Positions 11,605 to 23,500 of a DNA stretch of 64,000 nt are shown one piece after another. Position numbers and translations under genes: made by a program. Numbering within the stretch: position 1 is the first letter of the stretch; each line of letters begins with the position of its first letter. The DNA comes from Haematococcus lacustris (taxonomy: Eukaryota; Chlorophyta; Chlorophyceae; Chlamydomonadales; Haematococcaceae), in assembly GCA_030144725.1 (NCBI GenBank), contig JASKMD010000027.1, positions 239,796 through 303,795 of the forward strand. Reading direction: 5' to 3'. The notes under the pieces were generated by a model that made no database searches, was not told the origin of the DNA, and was given only the letters and a program-made list of their open reading frames with translations.

Positions 11605-11853
11605 TCATGATGGGCCAGCATTGCATTTGCATTGCATAAGCAAAGACGCCACAGACATGCCAATAGCGTATACCAAGTATTCAGTTCACCAAACCCAAAC
11701 AGCGAAGCGCATTCTCCCAATACGAAGCTCATGCCTGATCATAACCGACAAAACTCCCTATTTATGGCCTAACTCCTCGGTAATACCCCTTTCCACACGC
11801 GGCGTTGTGGAAGGCAGCTGCCGTAGGAGTCTCCCCAGCCCTTTGTCTGAAAC

Positions 11854-12938
11854 ATGTCGGACCACGAGGACGGTGGGTCGCTTGCGGCGATCTGCGCGCA
11901 ATGCAAAAAGTAGGACCTCCGCCAACCAATGCTGGAGTGACCCCTCCCATGCAGAGACGTTTGAGTCCGCGGATGCTGGAGCTTCTCTGACATACCCCCA
12001 GCAGGCCGGCACTATTCGTAAGAACGCCTACATCGTCATCAACAACAGACCCTGCAAGGTCAGGCAGGCCAGCCTCTAGGCCAGTGGCAGCGACACGAGC
12101 CCCACACCATCTTTGCAGCGGATCACGCCCTCATGCATCCCTCGCGAGCAGCTGTATGCCTGACAGCATGCATCAATACGACAGCTGCTCAGCTCTGGCT
12201 CGCCGGCTATGCCCCAGGGCTGCCCCTGTGTCCTGGCACACAGGTCGCAGATGTGTCCACCTCAAAAACTGGAAAGCACGGCCACGCTAAGTGCCACTTT
12301 GTAGGCATCGACATTTTCACAGGGAAGAAATACGAAGACCTGACCCCATCATCACACAACTGCGATGTAGGTGCATGCAGCACTTGGCCTGAACTCACAC
12401 AGCTTTGATCATGGGGGGTTGTAAGCCCATGAATGTTTGGGATTTGAACGTCATGGGTTTTGACGCAAATCACACCTGCAGGTGCCTAACGTGGCCCGCA
12501 ATGAGTACACCCTTATTGACATCAATGAGGATGGCTTTGTAAGTGACATGCACGAACGTTTGAGCTGGCCGCCGGCTGCCTCGCCTTGTTTCAGCAGCCG
12601 GGTTCGTGTATTCTTGGCAACAGGTGTCTCTGATGGAGGAGAACGGCAGCACTCGTGACGACTTGAAGCTGCCTTATGGCACTGACGAGTCCGAGAAGCT
12701 GGCTGAGCAGCTGAAGATTGACTTCGGCGAGGGCAAGGAGATCGTTGTGTCTGTGCTGAAGGTGTGCGATGATCCAGCAGTGCGGCGCATGCACCTTCCA
12801 GCATCTCTATGCTTTGTTTGCAGTAATGCTCAATTGCTTGAGACACAGCTTTGCGTCAGTCGTATATTGCCTCTTGCTCTGCAGGCCATGGGCGAGGAGA
12901 TGATCAACAGCATGAAGGTTGTGCAAAGCAAGGCCTAG
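11854..12938 (+). CDS. EIF5A: Translation initiation factor eIF5A
   Basis: Hypusinated elongation/initiation factor that relieves ribosome stalling at proline-rich stretches in the cytoplasm. Six exons: 11854-11872, 11955-12058, 12244-12366, 12482-12538, 12624-12761 and 12885-12938, total 495 nt, 164 aa, typical of the family (about 160). The start encodes [17 protein letters not shown], followed by [16 protein letters not shown]. The hypusine loop is [20 protein letters not shown] (the lysine after Thr-Gly is the modified residue). Next come [39 protein letters not shown] (OB fold), [14 protein letters not shown] and the C-terminus VVQSKA. All splice sites are GT-AG and all phases agree. Confidence 0.97.
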
Positions 12939-13162
12939 AGCTGCTCCTCTGCCACAAGGTGGCCCTCAACTAGTTTTCCAAGCGATGCAGTCGCAGCCAG
13001 GTGCCACATGGTAGTGTCAGCCGCATGTGCATGTCATGTGCATGTCATGTGCATGGCAGGAGCTTGCGGAGTGCCAGAAGCAATGAGGTGCCTTAAAGGT
13101 CATGGGTGGGGTTGCATGGTGCCAGCCAGGTTATGTACATGATAGGTGAGAGGTGCATGCTG

Positions 13163-13167
13163 TGTAA
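13163..13167 (+). promoter_or_regulatory. Possible polyadenylation signal TGTAA (eIF5A)
   Basis: TGTAA in the sense orientation 225 nt downstream of the eIF5A stop codon. This pentamer is the common poly(A) signal in Chlamydomonas-type algae; a chance match is possible. Confidence 0.35.
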
Positions 13168-13709
13168 GTCCTGCCCAGGCCGCACTATGGACTCCTCAAG
13201 GCTGCCTTTGGACGTGTCTTTGGCTGTACTGTCCATGATAGTACCTTGTGCATCAGTGCCTGCAAGTATGGGCTTGTGTGTGCCGATGGTGGTTTAACCT
13301 CAGATACCTTGGGTCGCCAGGAAAATGCTGTGGGGACTGAGCTTGTCCTAAAAGTACGAGAGAACTACGCTCCCGATGGAGCGTGCCTGGAAATGCGCGC
13401 GGCGAGCGAGCCTGAAGGGAGACCGGACCCTTTCTCGCGTCGGAACAACCGCGTCGTCGTGGTTTCAATTTCACGACCTCTATGTTGTAGGAGTCACCCA
13501 TCTGAGCCGAACACCGCACGACGGGGCGGGAGGGCTAATCCAATGCATGCGGCTGTTGTGGGTAGGTTGCGGTGTTTAGGCTAAAACACAACATTTGATG
13601 CTGAATGTGCAGATCTGACGCCATGAAGGTAGAGTGCTTCACCACCTTTGTCAGCAGCAGTCAGCATGTGTTACGCACGGTGAGTGGGTCAGTTTGTAAC
13701 ATTACCAAC

Positions 13710-13783
13710 TGGGTACCAACTGGGTATCAACTGGGTACCAACTGGGTACCAACTCGGTACCAACTGGGTACCAACTGGGTACA
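13710..13783. repeat. 11-bp tandem repeat (ACTGGGTACCA)
   Basis: Six to seven copies of ACTGGGTACCA with single-base variants (GGGTATCA, CGGTACCA). Each unit carries a GGTACC palindrome. Confidence 0.95.
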
Positions 13784-14198
13784 TTTGGGTGATGGGCACA
13801 ATGGGCAGAATGAGCAACTGTCAGCTGTGGTAGAAGCAAGCGCCTGGCTACATCCTGGAGCGCTTGGAAGGTTGGACCACCACCCATATCTGCCAATGAT
13901 TGGGCCGAGCCATGAAGCGCCCAGCAGCGACACGGTCTGCATGGGGCCAAATGTATGAATCGAATTGCAAGCTGTGGCAGTGTGGGTCAGCGCCAATTCC
14001 TTTCCGAGACTCATCAACTGTCGTCTGGGAGCCGCGAGTCTGCTCTGCCTAGCGCCAGACTGGCGCGGAGATGCGAGCGACCTAACCCACAGATTGGTCA
14101 TTTCCTGGTAGCTGCAAGCGCTAGGCTTAAGCACACTGAACTGACTTCATAAGTCCATTCCACGTTTGCACCTTCCAGGACGTGTATGGGCCACGCTC

Positions 14199-16520
14199 TC
14201 ATAACTCTTCCACCTCCACGCCGCTGCCGTTGGCCTGGTGGCTGTCGGTGCTTGTCGCCATGAGTGCCACCAACTGCTGCTGCTTCACACGCATGCCGTT
14301 GTAGTACTCCTGCAGCTGCTGCAGCTCTGATGGGTCCAGCTGGTGCGAGGCAGTACAGGAGGGCAGCGTGCAAGTGCCTGGGCGCAGCAGTGGCAGCAGC
14401 AGCAGCGGCAGTGGGGTGCACCAGGGCTGCACAGCCGCCGTTCAGGCCGTGTATGAGTAGGGTGTGAGTAGGGTGTGAGTAGGGTGTGAGTAGGGTGTGA
14501 GTACTCTCCCTCTCCAGCCCTCACCCTCTACAGCATCTGCCCCCCAGCCGCACCCTGCTGCAGCACCCTGCTCCACTGCCACTGCCACCCCCACTGCCCC
14601 TGCCCCTGCCCCTCCAGCCGCACCCTCCGCAGCCCCATATCATACTGACACACAACAAGCGCTGCGGCTGACACCTGCAGCTGAGGGCCAGGGGTCAAGG
14701 GGTCAAGGGGTCAAGGGGTCAAGGGGTGAAGGGGTGAAGGGGTGAAGGGGCATGGCTAGGGTGTGAGGGGTCAAGGGGTCAAGGGGTGAAGGGGCATGGC
14801 TAGGGTGTGAGGGGTCAAGGGGTCAAGGGGTGAAGGGGTGAAGGGGCATGGCTAGGGTGTGAGGGGAAGCAAAGGCTTACTCACTGGTCGGGTGCACTCA
14901 GTGAAGGTGAGGGGTTTATGAAGGGCTGAAGAGAAGGCCTGGGGGCCAGGGGGGTCATTCTCAGCACGCCAATCCTGAGGGATGCAATCCGGCTGGGGTT
15001 CCACAATAAGCTGGAGCAACCTGGCTGGGGCTGCAACCTGGCTGCAACCTGGCTGGGGCTGCAACCTGGCTGTGGGTCCCCAGTGAGGTGACGGGGCTGA
15101 GGGGCAGGGCTAGGGTGTCAGGGGGTCGCTGGATGGCTGGAGGGATGCGTCGTGACGGCTGCGTGTCCCCACCTGTCATCACCAGGGCCTTGCAGGGCAG
15201 CAGCAGACCATCCTCGTGGCTGAACCGGCAGCTGGCCCCGTAAGGGCAAGTACCCTGAGCTGCCCAGTCCCTGAGGCAGCAGCAGCAGCAACAGCAGGCA
15301 GGGCAGTGGGGGCAGCAGCAGCAGCAGCAGGCAGGGCAGTGGGGGCAGCAGCAGCAGCAGCAGCAGGCGGGGCAGCAGCAGCAGCAGGCAGGGCAGTGGG
15401 GGCAGCAGCAGCAGCAGGCAGGGCAGTGGGGGCAGCAGCAGCAGCAGCAGGTAGCAGCAGGTAGCAGCAGGTAGCAGCAGGTAGCAGCAGGCAGCGCGGT
15501 GGGAGCATCAGGTGGTTGTCAAATGTGCCAGGGAGAGGCAGCTTGGCAGACTGGCTAGATGGCCGGAGGGTGGGACGGCAAGCAAGCAGCAGCAGGCAGC
15601 AGGCAGGGGGCAGGGGGGGAGCAGCAGACTGCACTAACCCCAGTTGCCTGACCTGCGCCATGCGCCCTCCTCCCTGCCCGGCCCAGGCCCACCTGCAGGG
15701 GATGAGCTTGGTGGCGGGGTCACCCTGATGCTTGAACAGGCAGGCGCTGCCCCGGGTGCACAGCCCTGCCCTCCAGAACCTGCGCCAGCACCAGCATATG
15801 GGAGGCATGGGTCGGACACATGAAGCACAATGCCTTGTGCTGGGGGGCTTGGATGGGGGAGGCAGAGGTCGCTCCTCCCTGACCCCCCCACACTCCTCTC
15901 TTAGCAGATCCCCCTTCTGCCCCTGCCCCTCCCCCTCCCCCTGCCCCTGCCCCTCACCTGCATACACTCTGCTCAATAACCTCAAACACAGGCCTGCGGG
16001 GCGGCCCCCCCTCCCCCCGCCTCTCCCCGCCCCCCCTTTTGGCCTTCTTCACTGCCTTGGCATGCGCCTTGAGCTGAGCATACAGCCCGTGCTCCTGCTC
16101 CCCCTGACCGGCAGGGCCTGCTGGAAGGCAGCTGGGGGGTGCAGCCTGAACCCCTGACTCTGCAGCAGTGGCAGCAGCCACAGCGGCAGCAGCAGCAGCG
16201 GCAGCAGCAGCAGCGGCAGCAGCCACAGCGGCAGCAGCAGCAGCGGCAGCAGCAGCAGCAGCAGCAGCAGCAGCGGCAGCAGCAGCAGCAGCAGCAGCAG
16301 CGGCAGCAGCAGCAGCGGCAGCAGCAGCAGCAGCGGCAGCAGCAGCAGCGGCAGCAGCAGCAGCGGCAGCAGCGGCAGCAGCAGCAGCAGCAGCAGCGGC
16401 AGCAGCAGCAGCGGCAGCAGCAGCAGCGGCAGCAGCAGCAGCAGCAGCGGCAGCAGCAGCAGCAGCGGCAGCAGCAGCAGCAGCAGCAGCGGCAGCAGCA
16501 GCAGCGGCAGCAGCAGCAGC

Positions 16521-16566
<46 letters not shown>

Positions 16567-16595
16567 GCAGCAGCAGCAGCGGCAGCAGCAGCAGC

Positions 16596-16629
<34 letters not shown>

Positions 16630-16658
16630 GCAGCAGCAGCAGCGGCAGCAGCAGCAGC

Positions 16659-16692
<34 letters not shown>

Positions 16693-16751
16693 GCAGCAGC
16701 AGCAGCGGCAGCAGCAGCAGCGGCAGCAGCAGCAGCGGCAGCAGCAGCAGC

Positions 16752-16800
<49 letters not shown>

Positions 16801-16889
16801 GCAGCAGCAGCAGCGGCAGCAGCAGCAGCAGCAGCAGCAGCAGCGGCAGCAGCAGCAGCGGCAGCAGCAGCAGCGGCAGCAGCAGCAGC

Positions 16890-16923
<34 letters not shown>

Positions 16924-16967
16924 GCAGCAGCAGCAGCGGCAGCAGCAGCAGCGGCAGCAGCAGCAGC

Positions 16968-17007
<40 letters not shown>

Positions 17008-17321
17008 GCAGCAGCAGCAGCGGCAGCAGCAGCAGCGGCAGCAGCAGCAGCGGCAGCAGCAGCAGCGGCAGCAGCAGCAGCAGCAGCAGCAGCAGCGGCA
17101 GCAGCGGCAGCAGCAGCAGCAGCAGCAGCAGCAGCGGCAGCAGCAGCAGCCACAGCGGCAGCAGCAGCAGCGGCAGCAGCAGCAGCAGCAGCAGCAGCAG
17201 CGGCAGCAGCAGCAGCGGCAGCAGCAGCAGCGGCAGCAGCAGCAGCAGCAGCAGCAGCAGCGGCAGCAGCAGCAGCGGCAGCAGCAGCAGCGGCAGCAGC
17301 AGCAGCGGCAGCAGCAGCAGC

Positions 17322-17363
<42 letters not shown>

Positions 17364-18659
17364 GGCAGTGCACTTGGCATCACCTTCCTCACAGGCAGCA
17401 TGTTAAGACAGTAGAGGAGGATGAGGAGGCGGAGCAGGTCACCTGGAAGGGTTTGGCGTGGGCTGGGTGGGCAAGGCCCAGCAGCCATAGCAGGCTGATG
17501 GCTACAATGGTGTAAACCCACCATCGTTAACAGCTCAGGCTGGGCTGGGTCTGGGTAAGGGGTGGACTGACTGGGTGGTTGGGTGAGTGGGTGGTTGGGT
17601 GGGTGGGGTTGGAGAAGTGGGCTGGGAGGCCGGCAAGGCCACAGCAGGCTGGCCCAGCCTGCCCTTTGCCAGGTTTGGGAGGAGCAGCCCCCTCAAGCAA
17701 AGCTCATGGCAGCAGTCAATGCCATGCAGGTGCAGGTGCAGGTGGAGGTGGCCATGAGCCCAGCATGGCGTCCAGCAAAGCAGCCATGCGCCTCTGGCCT
17801 ACATGACCCTGATGTGGGGGGGCAGGGGGGAGTCTCACGCACCCCTCCACACCCCCCAGCCCCTCCAGCCCCTCTCACCTTGCAATGTCAGAACGCGCTT
17901 GCGTGACCCTGCCTTGCTCGCTTTGACCTTCCCTGACTGCTGTTTTGCCGGCTGCTGCCTTGCCGCCTGCCGCTGCTGCTGCTGTGGCTGTTGTTGGGTG
18001 GGCGGTTGCTGGGCATCATCATCCCCCACCCACCCCTCCTCCTCGTCCTCCCCCTCCTCCTCGCCCTCCTCCAAGTCCTCCCCAGTCGTCCTCTTCTCCC
18101 CCTTGTTTGGCCCAGCCCCCCGACAACCCTCTTGCACCCCTTCCCCTGCCTCTGCCCCGACCCCTGTCCTTACCTCTCCCACCAACAAGTCAGGGGGGGC
18201 GAGCTGCACAGGCAGACAGGCCTCCGCCTCCCCCTCCCCCTCCTGCACTCCATGACCCTGGGAGGCCACCCCCAGCTGCCTCTCCCCCCACCTCTGCCCT
18301 GCTGACTCCCCCCCCCTGCCCCCCCCCTGACCCAGCCACACGCCAGCACCCCCCTGCTGCTGCTCCCCCCCCTGGCTCAGCCCTGCCCCAGGCTGCAGGC
18401 CTCCCTTACCAAGCTGCAGCTGCTCTCCCTCCCCTCCCTCTCCCTCGCCGTGCTGACCCTCCCTCCCCTCCCCGTCCCCCCCCTGCCGCACCCCCCCCTG
18501 CCCCTCCTCCCCCAGCCCTAACCCCCAGGGCCCCCCAGAGCTCAGCAAAGCCGCCAAGGCCTCCAGCTCCTCATCTTCCGCCCCGCCGCTGCCCTCCAGT
18601 GGCAACGCCCCGGGGCATGCTGCTGCTGGGGCTGCAGGGGGACCCGCTGCCAGACATGG

Positions 18660-18693
<34 letters not shown>

Positions 18694-21600
18694 GGTGCTG
18701 CTGCTGCTGCTGCTGGTGCTGCTGCTGCTGCCGGTGCTGCTGCTGCTGCCGGTGAAGGGCTGGGGAGTGGCTGGGGAGGGGCGGGTGAGGGGCTGGGGAG
18801 GGGCGGGTAGGGATGAGGGTGAGGGGCAGGCGATGCAGGGAGGGCAGCGGCCACTGCAGGAGTCGGCCCTGTAGCTTGTCCAGGGTCAGGCCCAGGGTCA
18901 GGGTCAGAGTCAGAGTCAGAGTCAGCTGTCGGCCACCCCCATTGCTCCAGCTCCTGCTGCAGGCTGGATGCTAGGTCAAGTCCTGGGTCAGCAGCAGCTC
19001 CTGCCCCTGGCCCCCCTGACCCAGGCCTGCCCTCCCCTGGAACCCGGGCAGCCGCCGGCCCCCTGCCTGACCCTGCCCCTGCCCCTGCCCCTGACCCTCG
19101 CCCTGGTCCACGGCACTCTTGGAGCCTCAGCTCCTCACTTGTATCGACCTGGATGACCGCCGCTGCTGCTGCTGGGGCTGCTGCTGGGGCTGCTGCTGGG
19201 GCTGGGGCTGGGGCTGGGGCTGGGGCTGGGGCTGGGGCTGGGGCTGGGGCTGGGGCTGGGGCTGGGGCTGGGGCTGGGGCTGGGGCTGGGGCTGGGGCCG
19301 GGGCTGGACGCCCTGCACCTATTGCTGGGGGGTGGTACTCCAGTGTAGTTGCCAGGCGCTGAGTAGAAAGGCCAGCTGGGTGTGAGTGAGCCATCTGCTG
19401 CTTGGCTGGTGCTGCGATGAGGGAGGCACTACCACGATCCTGGTGAAGCCTGTGGTCGGAATCCGATGCGAATGGGATGAGGCTGGGTGACGTGCCGGCA
19501 TGTTCCGAGCGGATCCCGCTGGCGTGCGGTGCCGCGGTCGGACCGCCGAATCTGGGCGGCGGCGGTCGAGCAGCGGTCAGCTGATGCGGTTGCGTCGGCC
19601 TTGCCGGTTGTGACGAGGTGGGTTGCGGCAGGCGCGATGTTGGAAGGGTCGGCGACCGCGGCTGTGAGATTACTGATGCAGCTGACCCGGGTGCGACGGC
19701 AGGAGTGCGGGCCGGGCGCATTAGCCTCGTGTCTTCGGCAAGCTGGGCATTCATTTGGCTGGCGCGAAGCTGGGCGGCTTGCTTGGCGATGATGTCTGTG
19801 ACCTGCGTTGCGACATCGCGCGTTTGCAGCTGAGCGGCCAGGCGCCCAAACAGAAGTGCGAACCACAAGCGCTCAAGCATTTTCAGCAGCAACTGATGCC
19901 ATGCGCATTGGCACCACGCTTACCGTCGGATGTTCCGACACAGCAGGTACGGCCACCTCATTGAGCAAATCCCACCCGCCGGTATTCTTGCGCGGCGCAG
20001 GATCGGGGTGTGGGCGGACCGCGGCGGACTTGGACGGCTTTTGGCGGGTGTTGACCTGATCCGCACGTTCACCCGAGCGGAGGGCCACCGGCGCCTGTAC
20101 CGGCACAGGGCTGGGTGCGGTTACAAACACACGAGCAGTGACCGTCGCGTCCTTCCCGGTGCGTCCAGGCTCCGGCCGGCCGGCTGCCGGACGGCCGGGT
20201 GAGAGCTCCACCGCGCGACCCGCTGTCAGCCAGCTCGGCCAGGCGTCGGACAGGGCCAGGGCGCCGCCACCCTCTTCGGCATCCCCCAAGCTGCTGTCAA
20301 GGTCAAACCAGCCAGGGGCCAAGGGCCTTGGTGCCTGAGCCGCACCTTGCTGCTGCTGGCTGTGATCTGGGCTAAGGGGCCCTGCAGCAGCCCTAGGTAA
20401 AGCATGGGTGGCTGCACACTGCACCCCTGCCTCCTCAACTTGCCTGTCAATGTTCTCCTCACCTCGTCTCTCCCCTTCCCTGCCAACCACACTCCCCTGC
20501 CCCTGCCCCTGCCCCTGCCCCTGCCCCTGCCCCTGCCCCTGCCCCTGCCCCTGCCCCTGCCCCTGCCCCTGCCCCGTTCCAGCACCCCCCTGCTGCTGTC
20601 CCCTGGCCCCGCTGCTGGTCTCCACCTCAGGGCAGGTGTGAGCTGCGAGTGACGCCGCCATGAGGGTGGCGCTGTCAGTTGCATGCTGACCAACAGGTGC
20701 AGCAGCAGCACCACCATCCACCGCCGCCGCCGCCGCCACAGCCGAAGGAGCGAGGTGAGCGGGCATAGGCCAGTGCCCCCTGCCCACACCCTCATGAGCC
20801 CCAGCCACAGCCCCTGCTGCCTCAGGCCTGCCCGTGGCAGCAAGGGCCGCTTGAGGGCCAGCTGGCAAGGCAGAGAGGCCAGGGGGGTGGGGACGGCTGC
20901 TGACAGCCCCCAGGGCAGGGGGAGTGGGGCTGGAGGGGCAGGGGCCAGCAGGGGCCAAGGGGGCAGGGGGTGTGGCAGCAGGGGGGGCCAGGGCCATGCT
21001 TGTGGGCCAGGTGGGTGCTCCAAGGTGCCTCTGGGGGCTGTGCAAGGTGCTGGCAGCTGGGCACCCAGGGGGAGGAGGGAGGGCTGCTACTGCAAGGTCA
21101 CGGGCGGGGATCATCTTCGCGGCCTGTGCGGTGGGGTGATGCTCTAAAGCCTCCTGGCCCACCCCCTTCCCCCCTCCTCCACCATTGCCCCCTCCCACCC
21201 CCTCCTCCTCCCCCTCCCCCTCCCCACTGCTCCCTCCCCCCTGTGCGCCACAGCCACTGTCTTGACCCTGCCCACCGCCCTCGGCTTGACTCAGGCGACC
21301 CCCCCTGCCCCTACCCCTGCCCCTGCCTCTCCCACGGGCCCTGCCTGTGCCCCTAACCCTGCTGCTCTCCCCAGCCTGCCCTGGGCTACTGAGGGGGGCC
21401 GCCGCCCCTGGGCCTGGTCGCTTGGCCACTTTCTTCCTCACAGCGGACAGCTTTGCCCGCAGCAGCTGTGCGTCGTCCTTGAACCTGACCCGGCCCTTGG
21501 TGGTTGAAGGTGCAGGGGCAGCAGGGGCAGCAGGGGCAGCAGGGGTGGTCAGGGCAGAGGAAGGACGGGCTGAATAAGGGGCTGGGGCTGGGGCTGCAGG

Positions 21601-22947
21601 GGCTGGGTCAGTGACCGGAGCGGGGGCAGGGGCTGGGTCTGCCGCACTTCCTGTTCCCCTGTCTGGTGGTTGCAGTGAACCTGGGGGTGGTGCAGCAGGC
21701 TGTGGGTAGTGTGTCGCCGCCGCTGCGGCAGCAGCAGCAGCATGAAGGGGGGCGGCAGCAGCAGCGGGCTGCGCTTGGCTCCCCCCCTCCCTGACGGGCC
21801 CCCCTTGCCCCTGGGCCCCCTCTCCCCCGCCCGCACTGCCCTCTGTCTGGCTGCGTGGATAGGAGGCCTGGGCTGAGGCTGAGGGGAGGGGAGGGGCTGA
21901 GCAGCCGCCATGAGGGCCAAGGGGCGGGTGCAAGGGCGGGTGAGCCTGATCAGGGCGCTGGAAGAGGGGCAGGGGTGGGGGGGTGGGGTGCGGGTCCTGG
22001 GGGTGGGTCAGGTGGCTAGGGGCTTGTGCACCACCCCTGCTGTGACCCGAGGCTAAGGGAGGGCAGTGTTGAGGGGACGTGAGGGGCTGGGGCAGGTGGG
22101 TGGGGTCACCAGGGCAGGGTGGGGCCAGGCCCAGGGGGGTAGCAGTGCAGGTCCTGGGGTGCAAGGAGGGTTTGGGGCTAGGGTGGGTGGGACCTAGCAG
22201 TGCTTGCTGCCCCTGCTGCTGCCCCTGCTGCTGTCTCTGCTTGCTGTCCAGGCCAGCACCCTCCTCCTCCTCCTCCTCCTCCTCCTCCTGCTCTGAGGCC
22301 CCTTGTCCTTGCCCTCTGAGATGGCCCTCCTCCTGCCCCTCATCCACCTCCTCCCCCTCCCCATCCACCCTTTCATGACTTGTGGTGCTGCTATGGTGCT
22401 GCTCTGCTTCGTCCTCTTCGTCCATGCCCCTGAACTCATCAGCCCAGGCCTGCTCTGCTGGAGGGGCCAGCTCAGCCTGCTGCGGCACAGGGACAGACTG
22501 AGACTCGTGTGGCGGCTGCTGCTGCTGCTGCTGTGGCTGTTGCTGCTGCTGCTGAGACGTAGGCCGGACATGGGGCTGGGGCTGAGGTTGGGGAGGAGCA
22601 TGTGGCTGGGTGGCAAGCTGGGGCTGAGGTTGGAGTAGTGGCTGAGGCTGGGCTGGGGGTGAGGGCCGGGGCTGGGCTGGGCGGCAGGGCTGGGCTTGGG
22701 GCTGGGGCTGGGGTACAGCATGGGGCGCCCCAAGCCAACCTGGCTGGTCAGGCCATGCAGACCAAATGCTGCTGCCGTGACTAGTGCGCCAGGGCGCATG
22801 GATGTGGTGGCCCGGTTTCCATGAGGCCCTGCTCACTGCGCCAAGCTCAGGGGCATGCTGCAGTAGCTGCGCCAAGTACGTGGTGTCTAAGGTGACCTGC
22901 TGGTGAAGAGCAGTGCGCGTGTCAGTCTCTTCTGCACGACAGCTCAT
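14199..22947 (-). CDS. Giant low-complexity protein with two C-terminal CCCH zinc fingers
   Basis: Six exons that stay in phase: 19924-22947, 17879-19829, 15958-16159, 15693-15779, 15173-15270 and 14199-14377 (5541 nt, about 1846 aa). The N-terminal 1650 residues are Pro, Gln, Ala, Ser and Gly-rich, with simple tracts (GQ, PA, polyA, DSD). They include a basic RVRF-containing segment (GRVRFKDDAQLL, near residue 510) that resembles a PP1-docking motif. The C-terminal part has finger 1, C-x7-C-x5-C-x3-H (CRFWRAGLCTRGSACLFKH), and finger 2, C-x8-C-x5-C-x3-H (CRDWAAQGTCPYGASCRFSH), then a charged helix LDPSELQQLQEYYNGMRVK and an acidic end. Such fingers usually bind RNA, so a nuclear RNA-processing or regulatory role is inferred. 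It recalls plant and animal ZC3H4/6/8-like proteins, but orthology is not shown. The start at 22947 is the first Met of the long exon; a further 5' exon is possible. Confidence 0.7.
14454..14502. repeat. 11-bp tandem repeat (GTGTGAGTAGG)
   Basis: About four to five copies of GTGTGAGTAGG in the last intron of the CCCH gene. Confidence 0.9.
14685..14868. repeat. GGGGTCAA/GGGGTGAA nested tandem repeat
   Basis: Heptamer-like GGGGTCAAG and GGGGTGAAG units grouped into a higher-order repeat that includes GGGGCATGGCTAGGGTGTGA, three rounds. It lies in the last intron of the CCCH gene. Confidence 0.9.
15271..15500. repeat. CAG / GGCAGGGCAGTGG array abutting CCCH exon 5
   Basis: Plus-strand CAG runs alternate with GGCAGGGCAGTGGGGG and, distally, GTAGCAG units. 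On the gene's sense strand it is CTG-rich and ends in ...CTGCTGCCTCAG, which is the 3' splice site of the exon ending at 15270. The array therefore forms the acceptor tract. Confidence 0.93.
16160..17360. repeat. CAG/CGG trinucleotide array (1.2 kb) in CCCH intron 2
   Basis: About 400 triplets of CAG with regularly spaced CGG (mostly every fifth triplet) and rare CCA. On the sense strand it is CTG/CCG and ends in ...CTGCTGCAG, the acceptor of the exon ending at 16159. The splice phases join 17879 to 16159 exactly, so the array is intronic and the polyAla, polyGln, polyLeu and polyCys frames across it are not expected to be protein. Confidence 0.95.
18655..18757. repeat. CTG/CCGGTG microsatellite within CCCH exon 2
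   Basis: CTG repeats with CCGGTG interruptions; on the minus (coding) strand they give alanine-rich sequence with proline interruptions (PAAAAAPAAAAAAP type). Confidence 0.85.
19160..19306. repeat. GGGGCTGGGGCT hexamer array within CCCH exon 2
   Basis: More than 20 copies of GGGGCT on the plus strand; on the coding strand AGCCCC gives an uninterrupted Pro-Ala repeat. The array is in frame. Confidence 0.93.
20493..20575. repeat. CCCCTG hexamer array within CCCH exon 1
   Basis: (CCCCTG)n on the plus strand; on the coding strand it gives a Gly-Gln repeat. In frame. Confidence 0.93.
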
Positions 22948-23500
22948 GAAAGAGGTGTGGCCACCCTAGCTATGGGCTACCCCCGGCTGTTCCGTACGTT
23001 TCTATTTTAGCTGGTAAGGCTCTCGACATCCATAACTATTGCGTACGTTGGCTCAGCGAAATGTATGCGGACACCCCCCTGCTCCCCGTCATGCGGCGAG
23101 AATGAGCTCCACCATCCAGCGATGCTGCTAGGGGCCATTACACGGCAAGGCACCGCGCTGCAGCGATGGCATGCGGGCACATGCAGCTTAAGTAACAGTC
23201 TGTTACTAACAGAGCCGTGAAGCCATGTTGACGATGTCTACGCTTGAAGTGATAGGAGATAAGATTGTATATGACAGCTCACATGCGGAGGATATCAGTG
23301 TATGGTACACCCACACGGTGTTTAAATGCAACAAGTACCCCGTGAAGCTGGATAGCAGCATGCTTACACGTAGACGCTCATTACACTCTTTTAGCTGTCA
23401 TGTAGGTACCGTCCTACGTTCTCCAGTTCACAGCCCTGATCCTCCATGTACTGTGCAAGCCCGACGGTCCGCACTTCACCTTGCGTACCGCCTTTGACGC
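22948..23500. promoter_or_regulatory. Divergent CCCH / TACO1 intergenic region
   Basis: The CCCH gene leaves to the left and the TACO1-like gene to the right, so this stretch of about 550 bp should contain both promoters. It is less GC-rich than its surroundings and free of tandem repeats. No recognisable core element. Confidence 0.5.

Larger units (their letters stand above)
10410..11853. promoter_or_regulatory. Divergent RPN6 / eIF5A intergenic region
   Basis: Both genes start at the edges of this 1.44-kb stretch and are transcribed away from each other, so both promoters should lie here. About 0.88 kb of it is the inverted-repeat element described separately (10728-11604), leaving about 320 bp next to RPN6 and about 250 bp next to eIF5A. 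I see no convincing TATA box. Confidence 0.5.
12939..14198. other. Intergenic, eIF5A 3' region to CCCH gene 3' region
   Basis: The genes converge here. It should hold both 3' UTRs. TGTAA, the usual green-algal polyadenylation motif, occurs at 13163-13167, 225 nt after the eIF5A stop. An 11-bp repeat lies at 13710-13783. No coding sequence recognised. Confidence 0.5.

Noticed and set aside
15954..17524. PolyAla, polyGln, polyLeu and polyCys frames of 400-490 codons on both strands
   Set aside because: The CAG/CGG array is intronic. The exons at 17879 and 16159 join in frame across it, and only the piece 15958-16159 is kept as coding.
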